64,000 nucleotides of DNA, taken from assembly GCA_019090615.1 (NCBI GenBank), contig JAHRVQ010000060.1, positions 1-64,000 of the forward strand. Direction: 5' to 3'. Position numbers and translations under genes: made by a program. A model generated the notes under the pieces. It ran no database searches and was not told the DNA's origin. It saw nothing but the letters and a program-made list of their open reading frames with translations. Every line of letters starts with the position of its first letter. Position 1 is the stretch's first letter. This DNA comes from Pseudomonadales bacterium (GTDB lineage Bacteria; Pseudomonadota; Gammaproteobacteria; Pseudomonadales; Azotimanducaceae). Shown here one piece after another: positions 1-9,500 of the stretch.

Positions 1-51
1 AGATCTACACTTCTAGCTTCGTCGGCAGCGTCAGATGTGTATAAGAGACAG
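1..51 (+). other. Illumina Nextera adapter (assembly contamination)
   Basis: This is not genomic DNA. Bases 1-10 are the end of the P5 arm, 11-18 (TTCTAGCT) sit where the i5 index lies, 19-32 are the Nextera read-1 sequence, and 33-51 are the 19-bp Tn5 mosaic end AGATGTGTATAAGAGACAG. Genome sequence starts at 52. Read on the minus strand, the adapter encodes a peptide containing VSYTHLTLPT, a familiar contaminant tail in predicted proteins; here it is fused to the truncated MsrB. Confidence 0.98.
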
Positions 52-175
52 GTTTACATACATAGCGGCCAGCCTCAAAGAAACTATCATATTCACCGCT
101 AAAAGGACTTTCAGTGCCTTTGTGTAAAATTACATGTTGCTCTTGCTGACTCAGTTCATTTCGTTTCTCTGACAT
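52..175 (-). CDS. msrB: Peptide-methionine (R)-S-oxide reductase, N-terminal 41 residues only
   Basis: Only the N-terminus remains because the contig ends inside the gene. MsrB reduces methionine-R-sulfoxide in oxidised proteins using thioredoxin. The visible part contains LSQQEQHVILHKGTESPFSG followed by EY and an RYVC segment, which matches the opening of the SelR/MsrB domain (usually about 130 residues): the KGTE-PF-GEY signature and the first zinc cysteine. The start at 175 (MSEKRN) has an AAGGA ribosome site 5 bases upstream, so the longer reading frame from 217 is not preferred. Residues beyond base 52 come from adapter and must be ignored. Family assignment is good; fate of the C-terminus, including the catalytic cysteine, is unknown. 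Confidence 0.8.
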
Positions 176-386
176 AATTTTCCTTATAGACAGCCGTATT
201 ATTAATTTCAACGCCAATATAACACGCTACATAACTTCATATATTGCGATTCTGATAATATTCATTTTTGAAAATATTCTCTGCACCTCTGCACATCCTG
301 TCTGAGGTACTTGATTCATCAGGCTTAAGCCTTCATCCTTAGGCCGAAGAATCAACGGGGTAAGACGCGTTCTTTAATTAGTATCC

Positions 387-424
387 GTAGACGCTAATCG
401 CTAATGTAGACGTTAATCGCTGAT
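387..424. repeat. 19-bp tandem duplication
   Basis: Two copies of a 19-bp unit beginning GTAGACG lie head to tail (387-405 and 406-424) with two differences. They sit in the 417-base gap between msrB and the crotonase gene. No gene is visible in this gap. Confidence 0.85.
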
Positions 425-550
425 ATTGTGTCTATCGACGGTCTAGAAAATGACCATTTGACCAGCACACCCCTACTTTCGATACATCAGCATTACACAC
501 ACGTTATACAGAAACTAAATAGTCATTAGGCAAAAACCTGATCGCACTCC

Positions 551-578
551 TTATTAAACCCAATTTATTAAACCCAAT
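551..578. repeat. 14-bp tandem duplication
   Basis: TTATTAAACCCAAT occurs twice exactly (551-564, 565-578), ending 14 bases before the crotonase start codon, so it lies in the likely 5' untranslated region. Confidence 0.9.
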
Positions 579-592
579 AGGCAAATATCTCT

Positions 593-1354
593 ATGAACGG
601 CACAGCTCCGGTATTACTGATTGAAAAACAAGATAGCATTTTATTATTGCGCTTAAATCGGCCTGAAAAACTTAACGTTCTCAGTGCGGCTTTAAATCAT
701 GCGATCGGTACCTGCGTAAAAAATGCAGCTGCAGACGACATTGACGTAATTGTTATTACTGGCGCAGGCGGTAAATCATTTTGTGCAGGCGGTGATATGT
801 TGGAAATGAGTGGTGTTGAGGCAGATTCATTGCCGGACGTGCCTAAACAGGACCGGCTGGATGGCGCCATAGAAATTGCCAGAACACCAGTACCTGTGAT
901 CGCCGCCATCGACGGTTTCTGCTACGGCGGTGGCGCACGACTAGCGCTGGAATGCGATATCCGGTTAATATCAGAAAAATCCACCATTCGTTGGCCTGGT
1001 GCCGAATATGGGCTTGTGGTTGGGGCCTCATCTCTACCCCGCCTGGTAGGTGCCGCCAAAGCGAAAGAATGGATATTTACCGCAAGAAAGATCAACGCTC
1101 AGGAAGCGTTGGCGGAACGTATGGTAAATGCGATGTTACCCGTCGGCCAGGTACTTGATGCGGCGCTGGAAATGGCCCAGCAAATCGCCAAAAATTCAAC
1201 TTCCGCGGTCAGAGAATCAAAAAGAGTGATCGATTTGGCAAGTATTTCCAGCGCTGCGCGAACTGAAGAATCGGCAGCTAATAAGGTTTTACAGGGCAGC
1301 AACGAACAAAGTAGCCGGTTTAGGTCTGCTACCAAAAAAGTTACTGGTCGATAG
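593..1354 (+). CDS. Crotonase (enoyl-CoA hydratase/isomerase) family protein lacking both catalytic Glu
   Basis: A 253-residue crotonase-fold protein that should bind an acyl-CoA thioester. The oxyanion-hole segments are present: FCAGGD near residue 66 and CYGGGA near 112. The two glutamates that hydrate enoyl-CoA in the rat enzyme (E144, E164) align with Arg116 and Gly136, exactly 20 residues apart as in the family. A three-residue deletion follows (GASSLPRL in place of GAGGTQRLPRL). True hydratase activity is therefore unlikely; an isomerase, hydrolase or dehalogenase-like role is possible but cannot be chosen from sequence. Start ATG at 593 has only a weak ribosome site. Near neighbours on the other strand are acyl-CoA genes, which fits a role in acid degradation. 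Confidence 0.85.
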   Translation: MNGTAPVLLIEKQDSILLLRLNRPEKLNVLSAALNHAIGTCVKNAAADDIDVIVITGAGGKSFCAGGDMLEMSGVEADSLPDVPKQDRLDGAIEIARTPVPVIAAIDGFCYGGGARLALECDIRLISEKSTIRWPGAEYGLVVGASSLPRLVGAAKAKEWIFTARKINAQEALAERMVNAMLPVGQVLDAALEMAQQIAKNSTSAVRESKRVIDLASISSAARTEESAANKVLQGSNEQSSRFRSATKKVTGR

Positions 1355-1418
1355 TTACTATTACCTGCAACAATCAATTTGCAGCGTTTAATTGGGTAAA
1401 ACCAGCAAAGGCATAAAT

Positions 1419-1745
1419 ATGGTCGAAACTATTGAAAATAAAGGTAGCATTTTAGGCGGTGCAGTGTGGATGTTTATTATTTCGCTGTTGCTATTCTGGC
1501 TGCCTTTATTAGGTCCATTAATTGCCGGATTCGTTGGCGGCCGAAAAAGCGGCAGTGTGGGTAAGGCAATACTTGCAGTGTTACTGCCAGGGCTGATATT
1601 GGGTGTGGTGATATTTTACTGCGCTGCTTTACTTACGGGCATACCTTATATTGGCGGCATTGCCGCAGCCGGAAGCATCTTTTTAGTATTATTAGGCATT
1701 GGTCCGTTGCTATGCGGCGGGATAATCGGCGGTGCATTAGCTTAA
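1419..1745 (+). CDS. Small glycine-rich membrane protein, function unknown
   Basis: A 108-residue hydrophobic protein beginning MVETIENKGSILGGAVWM. It has three likely membrane spans: about residues 15-40, 50-72 and 80-105, with a short RKSGSVGKA loop between the first two, and many Gly residues within the spans. The ATG at 1419 has AAAGG 7 bases upstream and is preferred over the in-frame TTG at 1392. It resembles short DUF5518-like/glycine-zipper membrane proteins, but I do not recognise the family securely. It follows the crotonase by 64 bases on the same strand and faces the PhyH gene tail to tail with only 5 bases between. Confidence 0.65.
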   Translation: MVETIENKGSILGGAVWMFIISLLLFWLPLLGPLIAGFVGGRKSGSVGKAILAVLLPGLILGVVIFYCAALLTGIPYIGGIAAAGSIFLVLLGIGPLLCGGIIGGALA

Positions 1746-1750
1746 ACTTT

Positions 1751-2578
1751 TTAGTTAAAGAATAACGGCGTATTCCTAACCTGGCCTGACTTCAGTGCAG
1801 GCTGATTAGCTGGCTGATAGGTCATAATTAGTGCCCGTCGCGGAAAGTCTGAGGTATTCGGCAATGAGCCATGAATGGCGTGTTGACTAAAAAACACCAG
1901 CGACCCTGCGGGCACTTCAAGGCATACCTGATCGACCTCATTAAATAGCGTTGGGTCGGTGAAAAAACCACTCAGCATGCTGCCGTCATTTTTGCCCGCT
2001 AAACAACCTTTTTTGTGACTACCACGAATTACCCGTAAGCAGCCGTTATGTTGATTAGCGTCATCGAATGCTACTAGTACGTTTGGCATTAAATCAACAT
2101 AACTACTGGCATGTAGCCAATAAGGAGAATCTTGATGCCAACCAAAACCTGAACCTTCCTGCGGTCGTTTCAGGTTTAATTTTGCAGTCCAGAGAGCAAG
2201 ATCTGTTTGACCCACGAGGTCGCACATCGGGGCCACAATTTTAGGATTATCCACCAGCGTTTCTAGCACTGGGTCTAGTTCATGTACTGGCTCTATAACG
2301 CGAATAGTGTCGCTATCTAATTGGTGCTCGAACTGTACTGTAAGATAATCTGAATCTACAAACCGGTGCCCATCCAAAATGTAGGTATGTCCATCATGAC
2401 AACGCTCATAGGCTACTGCTACGGCCCGTTCTGCCGCTGACCTGAAGGTAACCAGTTCGGCCGAGTTGAACACCGCCGGTCGAATTAAAAAACCATCTCG
2501 GGCGTACTGATTCATTTCAGACTGATTAAGAGAAAATAAATGTTTTGCCCTGGCTGCCAATGGAATTGCCTTGCCCAA
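1751..2578 (-). CDS. Phytanoyl-CoA dioxygenase (PhyH) family protein
   Basis: A 275-residue Fe(II)/2-oxoglutarate dioxygenase of the PhyH family. These enzymes hydroxylate a C-H bond, classically at the alpha carbon of a branched acyl-CoA. The iron-binding HxD is H148-Q-D150 in GFGWHQDSPYW, the distal His lies in FFSQHAIHGS, and the 2-oxoglutarate-binding Arg is probably in FPRRAL. The start is a TTG at 2578 because AAAGGAA sits at the right distance; the first ATG at 2515 has no ribosome site and would cut the N-terminus. An acyl-CoA ligase lies 175 bases upstream on the same strand, suggesting activation followed by alpha-hydroxylation of a fatty or isoprenoid acid. The exact substrate is unknown. 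Confidence 0.85.
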   Translation of the reverse strand: MGKAIPLAARAKHLFSLNQSEMNQYARDGFLIRPAVFNSAELVTFRSAAERAVAVAYERCHDGHTYILDGHRFVDSDYLTVQFEHQLDSDTIRVIEPVHELDPVLETLVDNPKIVAPMCDLVGQTDLALWTAKLNLKRPQEGSGFGWHQDSPYWLHASSYVDLMPNVLVAFDDANQHNGCLRVIRGSHKKGCLAGKNDGSMLSGFFTDPTLFNEVDQVCLEVPAGSLVFFSQHAIHGSLPNTSDFPRRALIMTYQPANQPALKSGQVRNTPLFFN

Positions 2579-2753
2579 CGATATTATTCCTTTCTAAAAG
2601 ACGCAAAAACGTCTGGAGTTTTCTGCGCGATGATTTTATATGTGACGCATAATTCCCATGTGCCACTTACCTGGTGCCACCTAATAGAGCTAATAGTCAA
2701 TATGCAGCTGCCGAGTTAACTTTCCAGCTATCATAACACCCTCTAAGTCTTAT

Positions 2754-4424
2754 CTATTCAGGCATCAAGTGATGCCAATATTGTTCCCGTAAGGTCAATT
2801 TTCGAATCTTGCCAGTAGCCGTCATGGGCATTTCATCAATAATTAGAATATCATCAGGCATCCACCACTTTACAATTTTATCCTGCAAATAATCCTGCAT
2901 GGTAGTCTTATCTAAAACAGCACCTTCTTTCAGGGTAATAAACAGGATCGGCCTTTCGTCCCATTTATTATGGTAGGCTGCCACCACCGCCGCCATACTA
3001 ACGGCTTCATGGCCTGTCACAATATCCTCAATATCTATCGAGCTAATCCATTCACCACCGGATTTAATGACATCTTTTGATCTATCTGTAATTTTCATAA
3101 AACCATATTGATCAATATGGCCTACGTCACCGGTGGGAAAATAACCTTCGCTATCTAACATATCACCGCCATCACCATGCAGATAACCATTCGCTATCCA
3201 TGGCCCTTTTACCCATATATCACCGGCGGTTTCGCCATCATGTTTTGCCCGTGAGCCATCAGCCAAAACTATTTTCATCTTCACGCCATAGGGCAACCTG
3301 CCCTGTTTTAATAGCTGTCGATCCAGCATTTCAGTATCCAGTTGCGCCACCTCACGATTAGTCCTGGAAATAGTGCCCATTGGGCTTGTTTCTGTCATAC
3401 CCCATATCTGTACAGCACTTACCCCTTTGGCTCTAAAACGATCACGCATGGAGGTAGGCAAAGCTGTGCCGCCAATCAATAGCCGTTGTAACTCACCGAG
3501 ATCAAGATTCTTATTTTCAGCATGTTCAAGCACCATGGTCCAGATTGTTGGTACCCCACAGCCAGTGGTAACACCTTCATGCCTTATTAATTCGAGCAGG
3601 TTCGGTCCGTCAAGCTGACGACCGGGCAATATAAATTTAGCCCCGACCATACAGGCACCATACGGTAAACCCCAGCTTTGGGCATGATAAAGTGGCGCTA
3701 CTGGCATGACGCAATCGTGGGCAGATAACGATAAGTTATCGGGTTGGGCTATGGCCAGTGAATGTAAAACCGTAGATCGGTGACTGTATAGGACACCCTT
3801 AGGGTTGCCGGTAGTGCCCGAGGTATAACAAAGCCCGGAGGCGGTTCTTTCATCGAACTCCGGCCATTGAATAGTGTCTGGTTCATTTTTAATGAGATCT
3901 TCATAATAGAGTACATTGGGTAACCCCGTTGGCGCAGTGACACAACCTTCAGCACCTAAAATCACAAAGCACTCGATACCTGGGATTTGGTCGACAATAC
4001 GTTCAGCCAATTCAATAAAATCCTGATCAAGCATTAAAATTTTGTTTTTGGCATGATTAATTATGTAAACAATCTGTTCTTCAAATAACCGCGGGTTGAT
4101 CGTATGACAAACTGCGCCGAGGCCAGGAATTGCATAAAAACATTCCATATGCCAATGATGATTCCAGGCCAGGGTACCAACAACATCACCATATTTAACC
4201 CCTAGAGTAGAAAGCGCGTTGGCCGCTTTGCGCGCGCGTTCTGCCAATACCTTGTAGTTATACCTGAACAGGCTGCCATCAAGCATACGTGCCACCACCT
4301 CTGTATCAGGGTGATTAGTGGCGGCATGCTCTAACAAAGTAGGTATTGTTAACGCGGAATCCTGCATTAATCCATAATTAATCTGATTCAAATCTAGCTC
4401 CAACTTATCGGCTACAGGTCTCAA
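2754..4424 (-). CDS. Acyl-CoA synthetase (DmdB-like medium/long-chain acid-CoA ligase)
   Basis: An AMP-forming ligase of up to 556 residues that activates a carboxylic acid to its CoA thioester. The AMP-binding P-loop is [12 protein letters not shown]; the A5-like motif is IWGMTETSP; the hinge region [11 protein letters not shown] is intact, and the acylation lysine is in [10 protein letters not shown] near the C-terminus. The passage [20 protein letters not shown] followed by [10 protein letters not shown] is typical of the group containing 3-methylmercaptopropionyl-CoA ligase DmdB and general fatty acid ligases, so substrate cannot be fixed. The outermost start is TTG 4424; an ATG at 4367 (MQDSALT) is an equally plausible start, as neither has a strong ribosome site. 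Acts in the cytosol, probably feeding PhyH and beta-oxidation. Confidence 0.87.
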   Translation of the reverse strand: MRPVADKLELDLNQINYGLMQDSALTIPTLLEHAATNHPDTEVVARMLDGSLFRYNYKVLAERARKAANALSTLGVKYGDVVGTLAWNHHWHMECFYAIPGLGAVCHTINPRLFEEQIVYIINHAKNKILMLDQDFIELAERIVDQIPGIECFVILGAEGCVTAPTGLPNVLYYEDLIKNEPDTIQWPEFDERTASGLCYTSGTTGNPKGVLYSHRSTVLHSLAIAQPDNLSLSAHDCVMPVAPLYHAQSWGLPYGACMVGAKFILPGRQLDGPNLLELIRHEGVTTGCGVPTIWTMVLEHAENKNLDLGELQRLLIGGTALPTSMRDRFRAKGVSAVQIWGMTETSPMGTISRTNREVAQLDTEMLDRQLLKQGRLPYGVKMKIVLADGSRAKHDGETAGDIWVKGPWIANGYLHGDGGDMLDSEGYFPTGDVGHIDQYGFMKITDRSKDVIKSGGEWISSIDIEDIVTGHEAVSMAAVVAAYHNKWDERPILFITLKEGAVLDKTTMQDYLQDKIVKWWMPDDILIIDEMPMTATGKIRKLTLREQYWHHLMPE

Positions 4425-4904
4425 CCCAATTGCTGAAAACCTGATGGTCAGTATATTTTTTGATGGTCACTGTCGCATCTTAGTCGGTATTACCTAACTG
4501 CTAGTTATCTGCGAGTATAATTCAGTTATAAGCTAACTATGCGATTGCCAGGCAGCCATTAAAAACCAGATAGAAACAGGTGACAGACGCATATTACCAC
4601 TAAATATAATACCCAGCCCAGCCTGACTTAACGGCGTTTTATTTGCTCACGGCTTTCTATTCGCTCACGGCGTATTATTTGCGACAATAGGTTTTGCGCT
4701 GTCGCTTTGGGCAGAATTAACTATTACGCTTGAAGCAAGGAGGCAATATATAAGAGGTGTGAAGGTACGATATAAAAATTGCTGATCAATAGGCAGAACC
4801 GCTCGGTTTTCAACTATTTTATCGAGCCATGCAATCAAACCATACTATCAAGCCATGCCATTCAAGTATGCTATCTAGTTATACCGTTCAACTATCCCGT
4901 ACAA
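4425..4904. other. Intergenic region with degenerate repeats
   Basis: There is no convincing gene in these 480 bases. Bases 4636-4689 hold three degenerate 18-bp units around TTTGCTCACGGC. Bases 4805-4912 hold loosely repeated CCATRC-ATCAA and CAACTATC segments. An 80-residue plus-strand frame here has no ribosome site or family resemblance. Confidence 0.5.
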
Positions 4905-5540
4905 CTATCTGTTACAAATAGGCTGAGACTCAGGATAAAGCCTTTTAAGCATGACTTCGTTAGCCGTGGTTTTTGCCTGCAATATTACTCTGGCGGGTTG
5001 ATAGACTACCAGCAGATGTAATATGCCTTGATAATAAATTGGCTGCGAGCAGGCGATCTGAAATCGAATGCCGAGTGATTGAATAAATTCAACAGTAGCA
5101 ACTGGCAACACGGCAGCAACACTTTGCTGTTGATACTCAATGGCCAATTTGCTCAGTTCGACCATAAGCGACAGAGCCACAGAACTTTCGCCTAATATAT
5201 TGGGACAAACCACCAGTTGCGAAAACTCAGTAAAATGATGCCTTGTATCTGCGTTTTTTACGCTCGCCTGCAACGGCTGAAGCGGTGACATTTGTGCGAG
5301 CATTTTGCTGGCATAATTATCTGGCCCAGGCACAAACTGAATAGTCCCGACAATAACCTTATCATCGTAGGCGGTAATATAGATAGACTGTTGGTTAAAG
5401 TCATCGGAGTTGCACCAGTTAACATCAGTTGTGGCCTGTAATTGGCCGTTGTGACGTTGTTGCTTATCCTGACTAGCTGGTTGCTTATCCTGACTAGCTG
5501 CTCGTTTTAAAAATTGACTAAGGTCTGCTCTCAGATCCAT
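4905..5540 (-). CDS. Hypothetical protein, possibly an acyltransferase (GNAT/LuxI-like fold)
   Basis: A 211-residue soluble protein I do not recognise with certainty. The middle part (IYITAYDDKVIVGTIQFVPG, then FTEFSQLVVCPNILGESSV followed by ALSLMVELSKLAIEYQ) has the strand-strand-helix pattern of GNAT or LuxI/FeeM-type acyltransferases, where the first segment would be strands 2-3 and the second the CoA-contacting strand and helix. Key residues are not clear. Near the N-terminus a 7-residue unit is duplicated (SQDKQPA, SQDKQQR) by an exact 20-base repeat. A hairpin (stem 5551-5559/5566-5574) lies just upstream of the ATG at 5540 and could affect translation. A stem-loop at 5596-5630 separates it from the SDR upstream. 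Confidence 0.5.
   Translation of the reverse strand: MDLRADLSQFLKRAASQDKQPASQDKQQRHNGQLQATTDVNWCNSDDFNQQSIYITAYDDKVIVGTIQFVPGPDNYASKMLAQMSPLQPLQASVKNADTRHHFTEFSQLVVCPNILGESSVALSLMVELSKLAIEYQQQSVAAVLPVATVEFIQSLGIRFQIACSQPIYYQGILHLLVVYQPARVILQAKTTANEVMLKRLYPESQPICNR
5460..5501. repeat. 21-bp tandem duplication inside a coding region
   Basis: TTGCTTATCCTGACTAGCTG plus one base occurs twice (5460-5480, 5481-5501), differing only in the last base. It adds seven residues to the N-terminal part of the 211-residue protein and keeps the frame. Confidence 0.95.
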
Positions 5541-5550
5541 CTTTACTAGC

Positions 5551-5574
5551 GCCCTTACTCCGTAAAGTGAGGGC
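5551..5574 (-). promoter_or_regulatory. Hairpin in the 5' leader of the 4905-5540 gene
   Basis: GCCCTTACT (5551-5559) can pair with AGTGAGGGC (5566-5574), eight standard pairs and one wobble, with a 6-base loop. It ends 10 bases upstream of the start codon of the minus-strand gene, close enough to influence ribosome access. Confidence 0.4.
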
Positions 5575-5595
5575 CTACTTAAGCAGGCTTAATTG

Positions 5596-5630
5596 TCAGG
5601 GTCAAGTCTCTATTCTCAACTTGACCCTGA
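5596..5630 (-). terminator. Perfect 12-bp stem-loop between SDR and next gene, no T-run
   Basis: TCAGGGTCAAGT (5596-5607) and ACTTGACCCTGA (5619-5630) form a perfect 12-bp stem with an 11-base loop. It lies 76 bases past the stop of the minus-strand SDR gene. Neither side has a T-run, so it is only a possible terminator or mRNA-end structure. Confidence 0.45.
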
Positions 5631-5706
5631 ATTGTGAATTATTTTCAGGCCTTAGGTGAAACTGCAATATAGGCTATATTTATCAATCCTTTTTTGCATT
5701 AAAACC

Positions 5707-6462
5707 TTATCCACGGCCCACCAGAGGCATTTTGGTCGCCATTACGCTCATAAACTGTACATTAGAATCGAGCGACAAACTGGCCATATAAACCACCGCT
5801 GCAGCTACATCATTCAGATTCATGGTCGGCTCTGGTTTGATACTACCGTCTGCCTGAGGCACGCCGTCCGCCATTACCTGCGTCATTTCGGTTAGCGCAT
5901 TACCGATATCGATTTGCCCAGCGGCTATATTGTAACGTCGACCGTCAAGTGAAAGAGACTTTGTTAAACCTGTGATTGCATGTTTAGTGGCGGTATAAGG
6001 TGTAGAGTGAGGCCGAGGACTAATTGCTGAAATAGACCCATTGTTAATAATCCGCCCACCTTGTGGAACTTGACGAGCCATCAATTTAAACGCCTGTTGG
6101 GCACATAGATACGAACCGGTTAAATTTGTAGCAACAACCTTTTGCCAATATTTGAAGGGTAAATCCTCGATGGGAATAGGCGGCGCACCCGTACCTGCAT
6201 TGTTAAACAACAGGTCTAGTCGCCCAAATTGATCACGCACTTTATCGAATAATGCACTGACCTGTGATTCTTCAGAGACATCTGTGGGAACTACTATGGC
6301 CTGCCTGTCGGTAACTGCCTGTATAACCTCCGCGCATTCAACCAGAGGCTCGGCACGCCTGCCAGCCAAAACCAGATGAAAACCCGCTTGTGCCAACGCC
6401 TGTGCACAGGCGGCCCCTATACCACTACCAGCACCTGTAATAACGGCAACCCGTTCCACCAT
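5707..6462 (-). CDS. Short-chain dehydrogenase/reductase (SDR)
   Basis: A 251-residue classical SDR that oxidises an alcohol or reduces a ketone with NAD(P)(H). The cofactor motif is TGAGSGIG at residues 10-17, the structural NNAG is near 90, and the catalytic Ser, Tyr and Lys are in NGSIS...PYTATKHA. The GRRAEP sequence after strand 2 would favour NADP(H) by its two Arg residues, though this is inference. ATG 6462 has AGGGAG 8 bases upstream. The last part ([14 protein letters not shown]) matches a subfamily common in proteobacteria whose substrates are mostly unknown. It follows putA by 47 bases on the same strand and may be cotranscribed with it. Confidence 0.85.
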   Translation of the reverse strand: MVERVAVITGAGSGIGAACAQALAQAGFHLVLAGRRAEPLVECAEVIQAVTDRQAIVVPTDVSEESQVSALFDKVRDQFGRLDLLFNNAGTGAPPIPIEDLPFKYWQKVVATNLTGSYLCAQQAFKLMARQVPQGGRIINNGSISAISPRPHSTPYTATKHAITGLTKSLSLDGRRYNIAAGQIDIGNALTEMTQVMADGVPQADGSIKPEPTMNLNDVAAAVVYMASLSLDSNVQFMSVMATKMPLVGRG

Positions 6463-6509
6463 AATATGCTCCCTGATTGGAAAAATATTAGTATAAACAA
6501 AAACAGCCG

Positions 6510-9500
6510 TTAATTATCTGCTTCTGCCATAGATAACAGCGCAGTATTTCCGCCAGCTGCCGTGGTATTAGTAGTAATAGTTTTTTCTGTAACCAATCTG
6601 ATCATTGTATCTGGTGTAACCTGACCATGCATCACGGCGACTAAGGGGCCGGTGCTATCACCCAACAGAGGCGCTGTTAGCTTTAGCGCCTGAGCAGGTA
6701 GAAATAGCGTCCGGATATTGCCTGCCTGCAATGCAACTTTGAGCCGCCAGATGGGTTGCAGGATGACATACTGATCAATATTCAACGCAATTAAAGCTTG
6801 TTGTAAGCGCTGTATTTCTTCAATTCCCTGCATTCCTTCCATTTCATCAACGAACAATAAAACTGGATTACCCGCCAAAAAGGCACCACTAAGCTGCAAC
6901 AGGCACTCACCCGCACTCAAACCTTCAACTAAAACAATGGCGGTTATACCACGCGGCATATACTGCAATAAATTATGCTCTCCCGTAGGCCCAGGAAGCA
7001 CAAGTGGGTTTGCCAAATGCATGTTGGTCCAGTGACAAAGGCTATTGAAACAAGACTTGAGGTCACCATTTCCATCAAACTGCGGATCATGACTAAAGCA
7101 AGCCAGCAGTCGCTGCATTAACTGTTGTCGAAGTTTAAGGTCCGCCGGCGGCATATCGGGCACTGGATGATGACCTGCACTTAATGTTTCATGGCGAGCA
7201 TCATTTACACCAGGTCTGTCGGTCAGGTCAGTTAGTGGTATTTCAGGGTTTGATAGTTCTTTAATGGCTGACACCCTGTCCGACTCAGTTGCAGTCGGAA
7301 TGGCTTGTGCAGAGATAACCTGGGTCGCGATGCCAGCGACAATGTCGTGTTCAAAGCACTCTAAGTGGTCACAGTCTGTTGTTCGCTGGGTCAATCTGGG
7401 CAAATAGTTAGGCCCGCCAGCTTTAGGCCCAGTACCCGATAAACCGCAGCCACCAAAAGGCTGCACACCTACCACAGCGCCAGTCATGTTGCGGTTGATA
7501 TAAACGTTCCCTACCCGCGCCCTGTCAGCGACCAACCGACAGCAAGACTCTATGCGACTATGCAGCGCGATAGTTAAGCCATACTCAAGCGCATTGATTC
7601 GGTCTACCAGGCCTTCCAGGTCATCTGCCTGATAACGCACAACGTGCACGATTGGCCCAAAAACCTCCTGTTGCAGAAGCGCCAGGCTTTCCAGCTCATA
7701 CAGTGCTGGCGCAAAATAAAATCCACTAAGGATAATTTCAGGTAATTTACATTGATAGATTAGCCGGGCCTGGTTACTTGCGGCCAGGTTTTGCTGGTGT
7801 ACCTGTAATTTGACTAAGGCGCTCTGATCTATAACCGGGCCGATATCTGTGCTGAATAATTTAGGGTCACCAACTGTTAGCTCCGCCATAGCACCGACTA
7901 ATAAAGAGATAATATCTTCCGCTACCTCAGCTTGTAAACATAAAATTCTAAGGCCCGAACAACGTTGGCCAGCTGAATAAAAACCGGACTTAATAACATC
8001 ATCTACGACCTGTTCAGGTAATGCAGTAGAATCTACGATCATCACATTTTGCCCGCCGGTTTCTGCTATCAAAGGTATTATTGCGTCATGAGATCGATAC
8101 AGTTGCAAAGAAATTTTTCTTGCCGTAGCCGTTGAACCGGTGAACATAACACCGCTAATTCGCCGATCAGACACCAGTAATTCACCGGCAGTCTGACCAT
8201 TACAAACCACCAGCTGGCAGACATCTGAGGGAAACCCAGCGGTTCTAAATAGTGTCATTAACCTTCGCGCAATCAGGCTAGTCTGTTCAGCCGGTTTTGC
8301 CGCTACTGTATTTCCGGTGACTAGAGCCGCTACAATTTGACCAATAAAGATAGCAATTGGAAAATTCCAGGGGCTAATACAGAGAACCACCCCCAAAGGA
8401 CGTGCTCGCAATGGAAGTGCTCTTAATGGATGTGCCTGGGCCAGCCGGCCTTGTGATTGATCTAACCCATCTAGCTCTTCTGCACGGTCCGCGTAATAAC
8501 GACAAAAATCTACCGCTTCTCTAATTTCAGCATAACTATCAACAATGGTTTTACCCGCCTCTTTAATACTAAGCAGCGCCAATTCGTCCTGCGCCACAAG
8601 TAATTGATCTGCTAAAGCACGCAATAGTTGTGACCGGTTCGCTACCGGTAAATTTGACCACTGGCTCAGTGCGCCGTCTAAAAGGGCGAGTTTGCTTTCA
8701 ATTTCAATGGGCTCCATATCTACGCAACAACCCGTAGGTTCCAATCGGTCAGCGGGGTTATAACAAATACCTCGCCCATCCACAGTCTCGATATCTGCGC
8801 GCCATTGAAGCAGGCTGGACTCAATCCGTAGTCTGGTATCAGCCACAGAAAAATCCACCCCAGGGGAGTTTTGCCGCTGGCCATTTTCCAGCGCCGAATC
8901 TTTGAATAAATCTTTTGGCAAAGAGATTGAAGGGTTGCACATTTTACAACTGGCAGCGATGGTATACGGGTCCTGTATGATCCTGTCGACATTGATTGAT
9001 TCGTTGCCGAGTTTGTTCACAAAGGAACTATTCGCACCGTTTTCAAGTAGTCGCCGAACCAGATAGGCTAACAGATTAACTTGTTCTCCGACCGGCGCAT
9101 AAATACGGCAAGCAACCCCAGTCTGTGCCACAACCTGATCATATAAAACTTCACCCATACCATATAAACGTTGGAATTCGTAACCTGTTCTTTGTTGTGG
9201 TCCCGTATCCAGTTCCAATATGGTCGCCACTGTAGAGGCGTTATGCGTGGCAAATTGTGGATATATAGTATCCCGACATGCTAGCAAACGACTGGCGCAG
9301 GTGATGTAACTGATATCGGTATGCGCCTTAAGTGTAAAAACTGGATAATGATCATAGCCACTCGACTGCGCTGCTTTGATTTCCGCATCCCAATAAGCGC
9401 CTTTGACTAACCGAATAGACAATTTTCGGTGGCCAGTGCTGGCCAGTTTAACAGCCCAATCGATCACCGGCAGTGCTCGTTTTTGGTAAGCTTGAACGGC

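Noticed and set aside
4779-5021. 80-residue plus-strand open frame
   Set aside because: No ribosome site, degenerate repeat-derived sequence, and it overlaps the end of the minus-strand gene.
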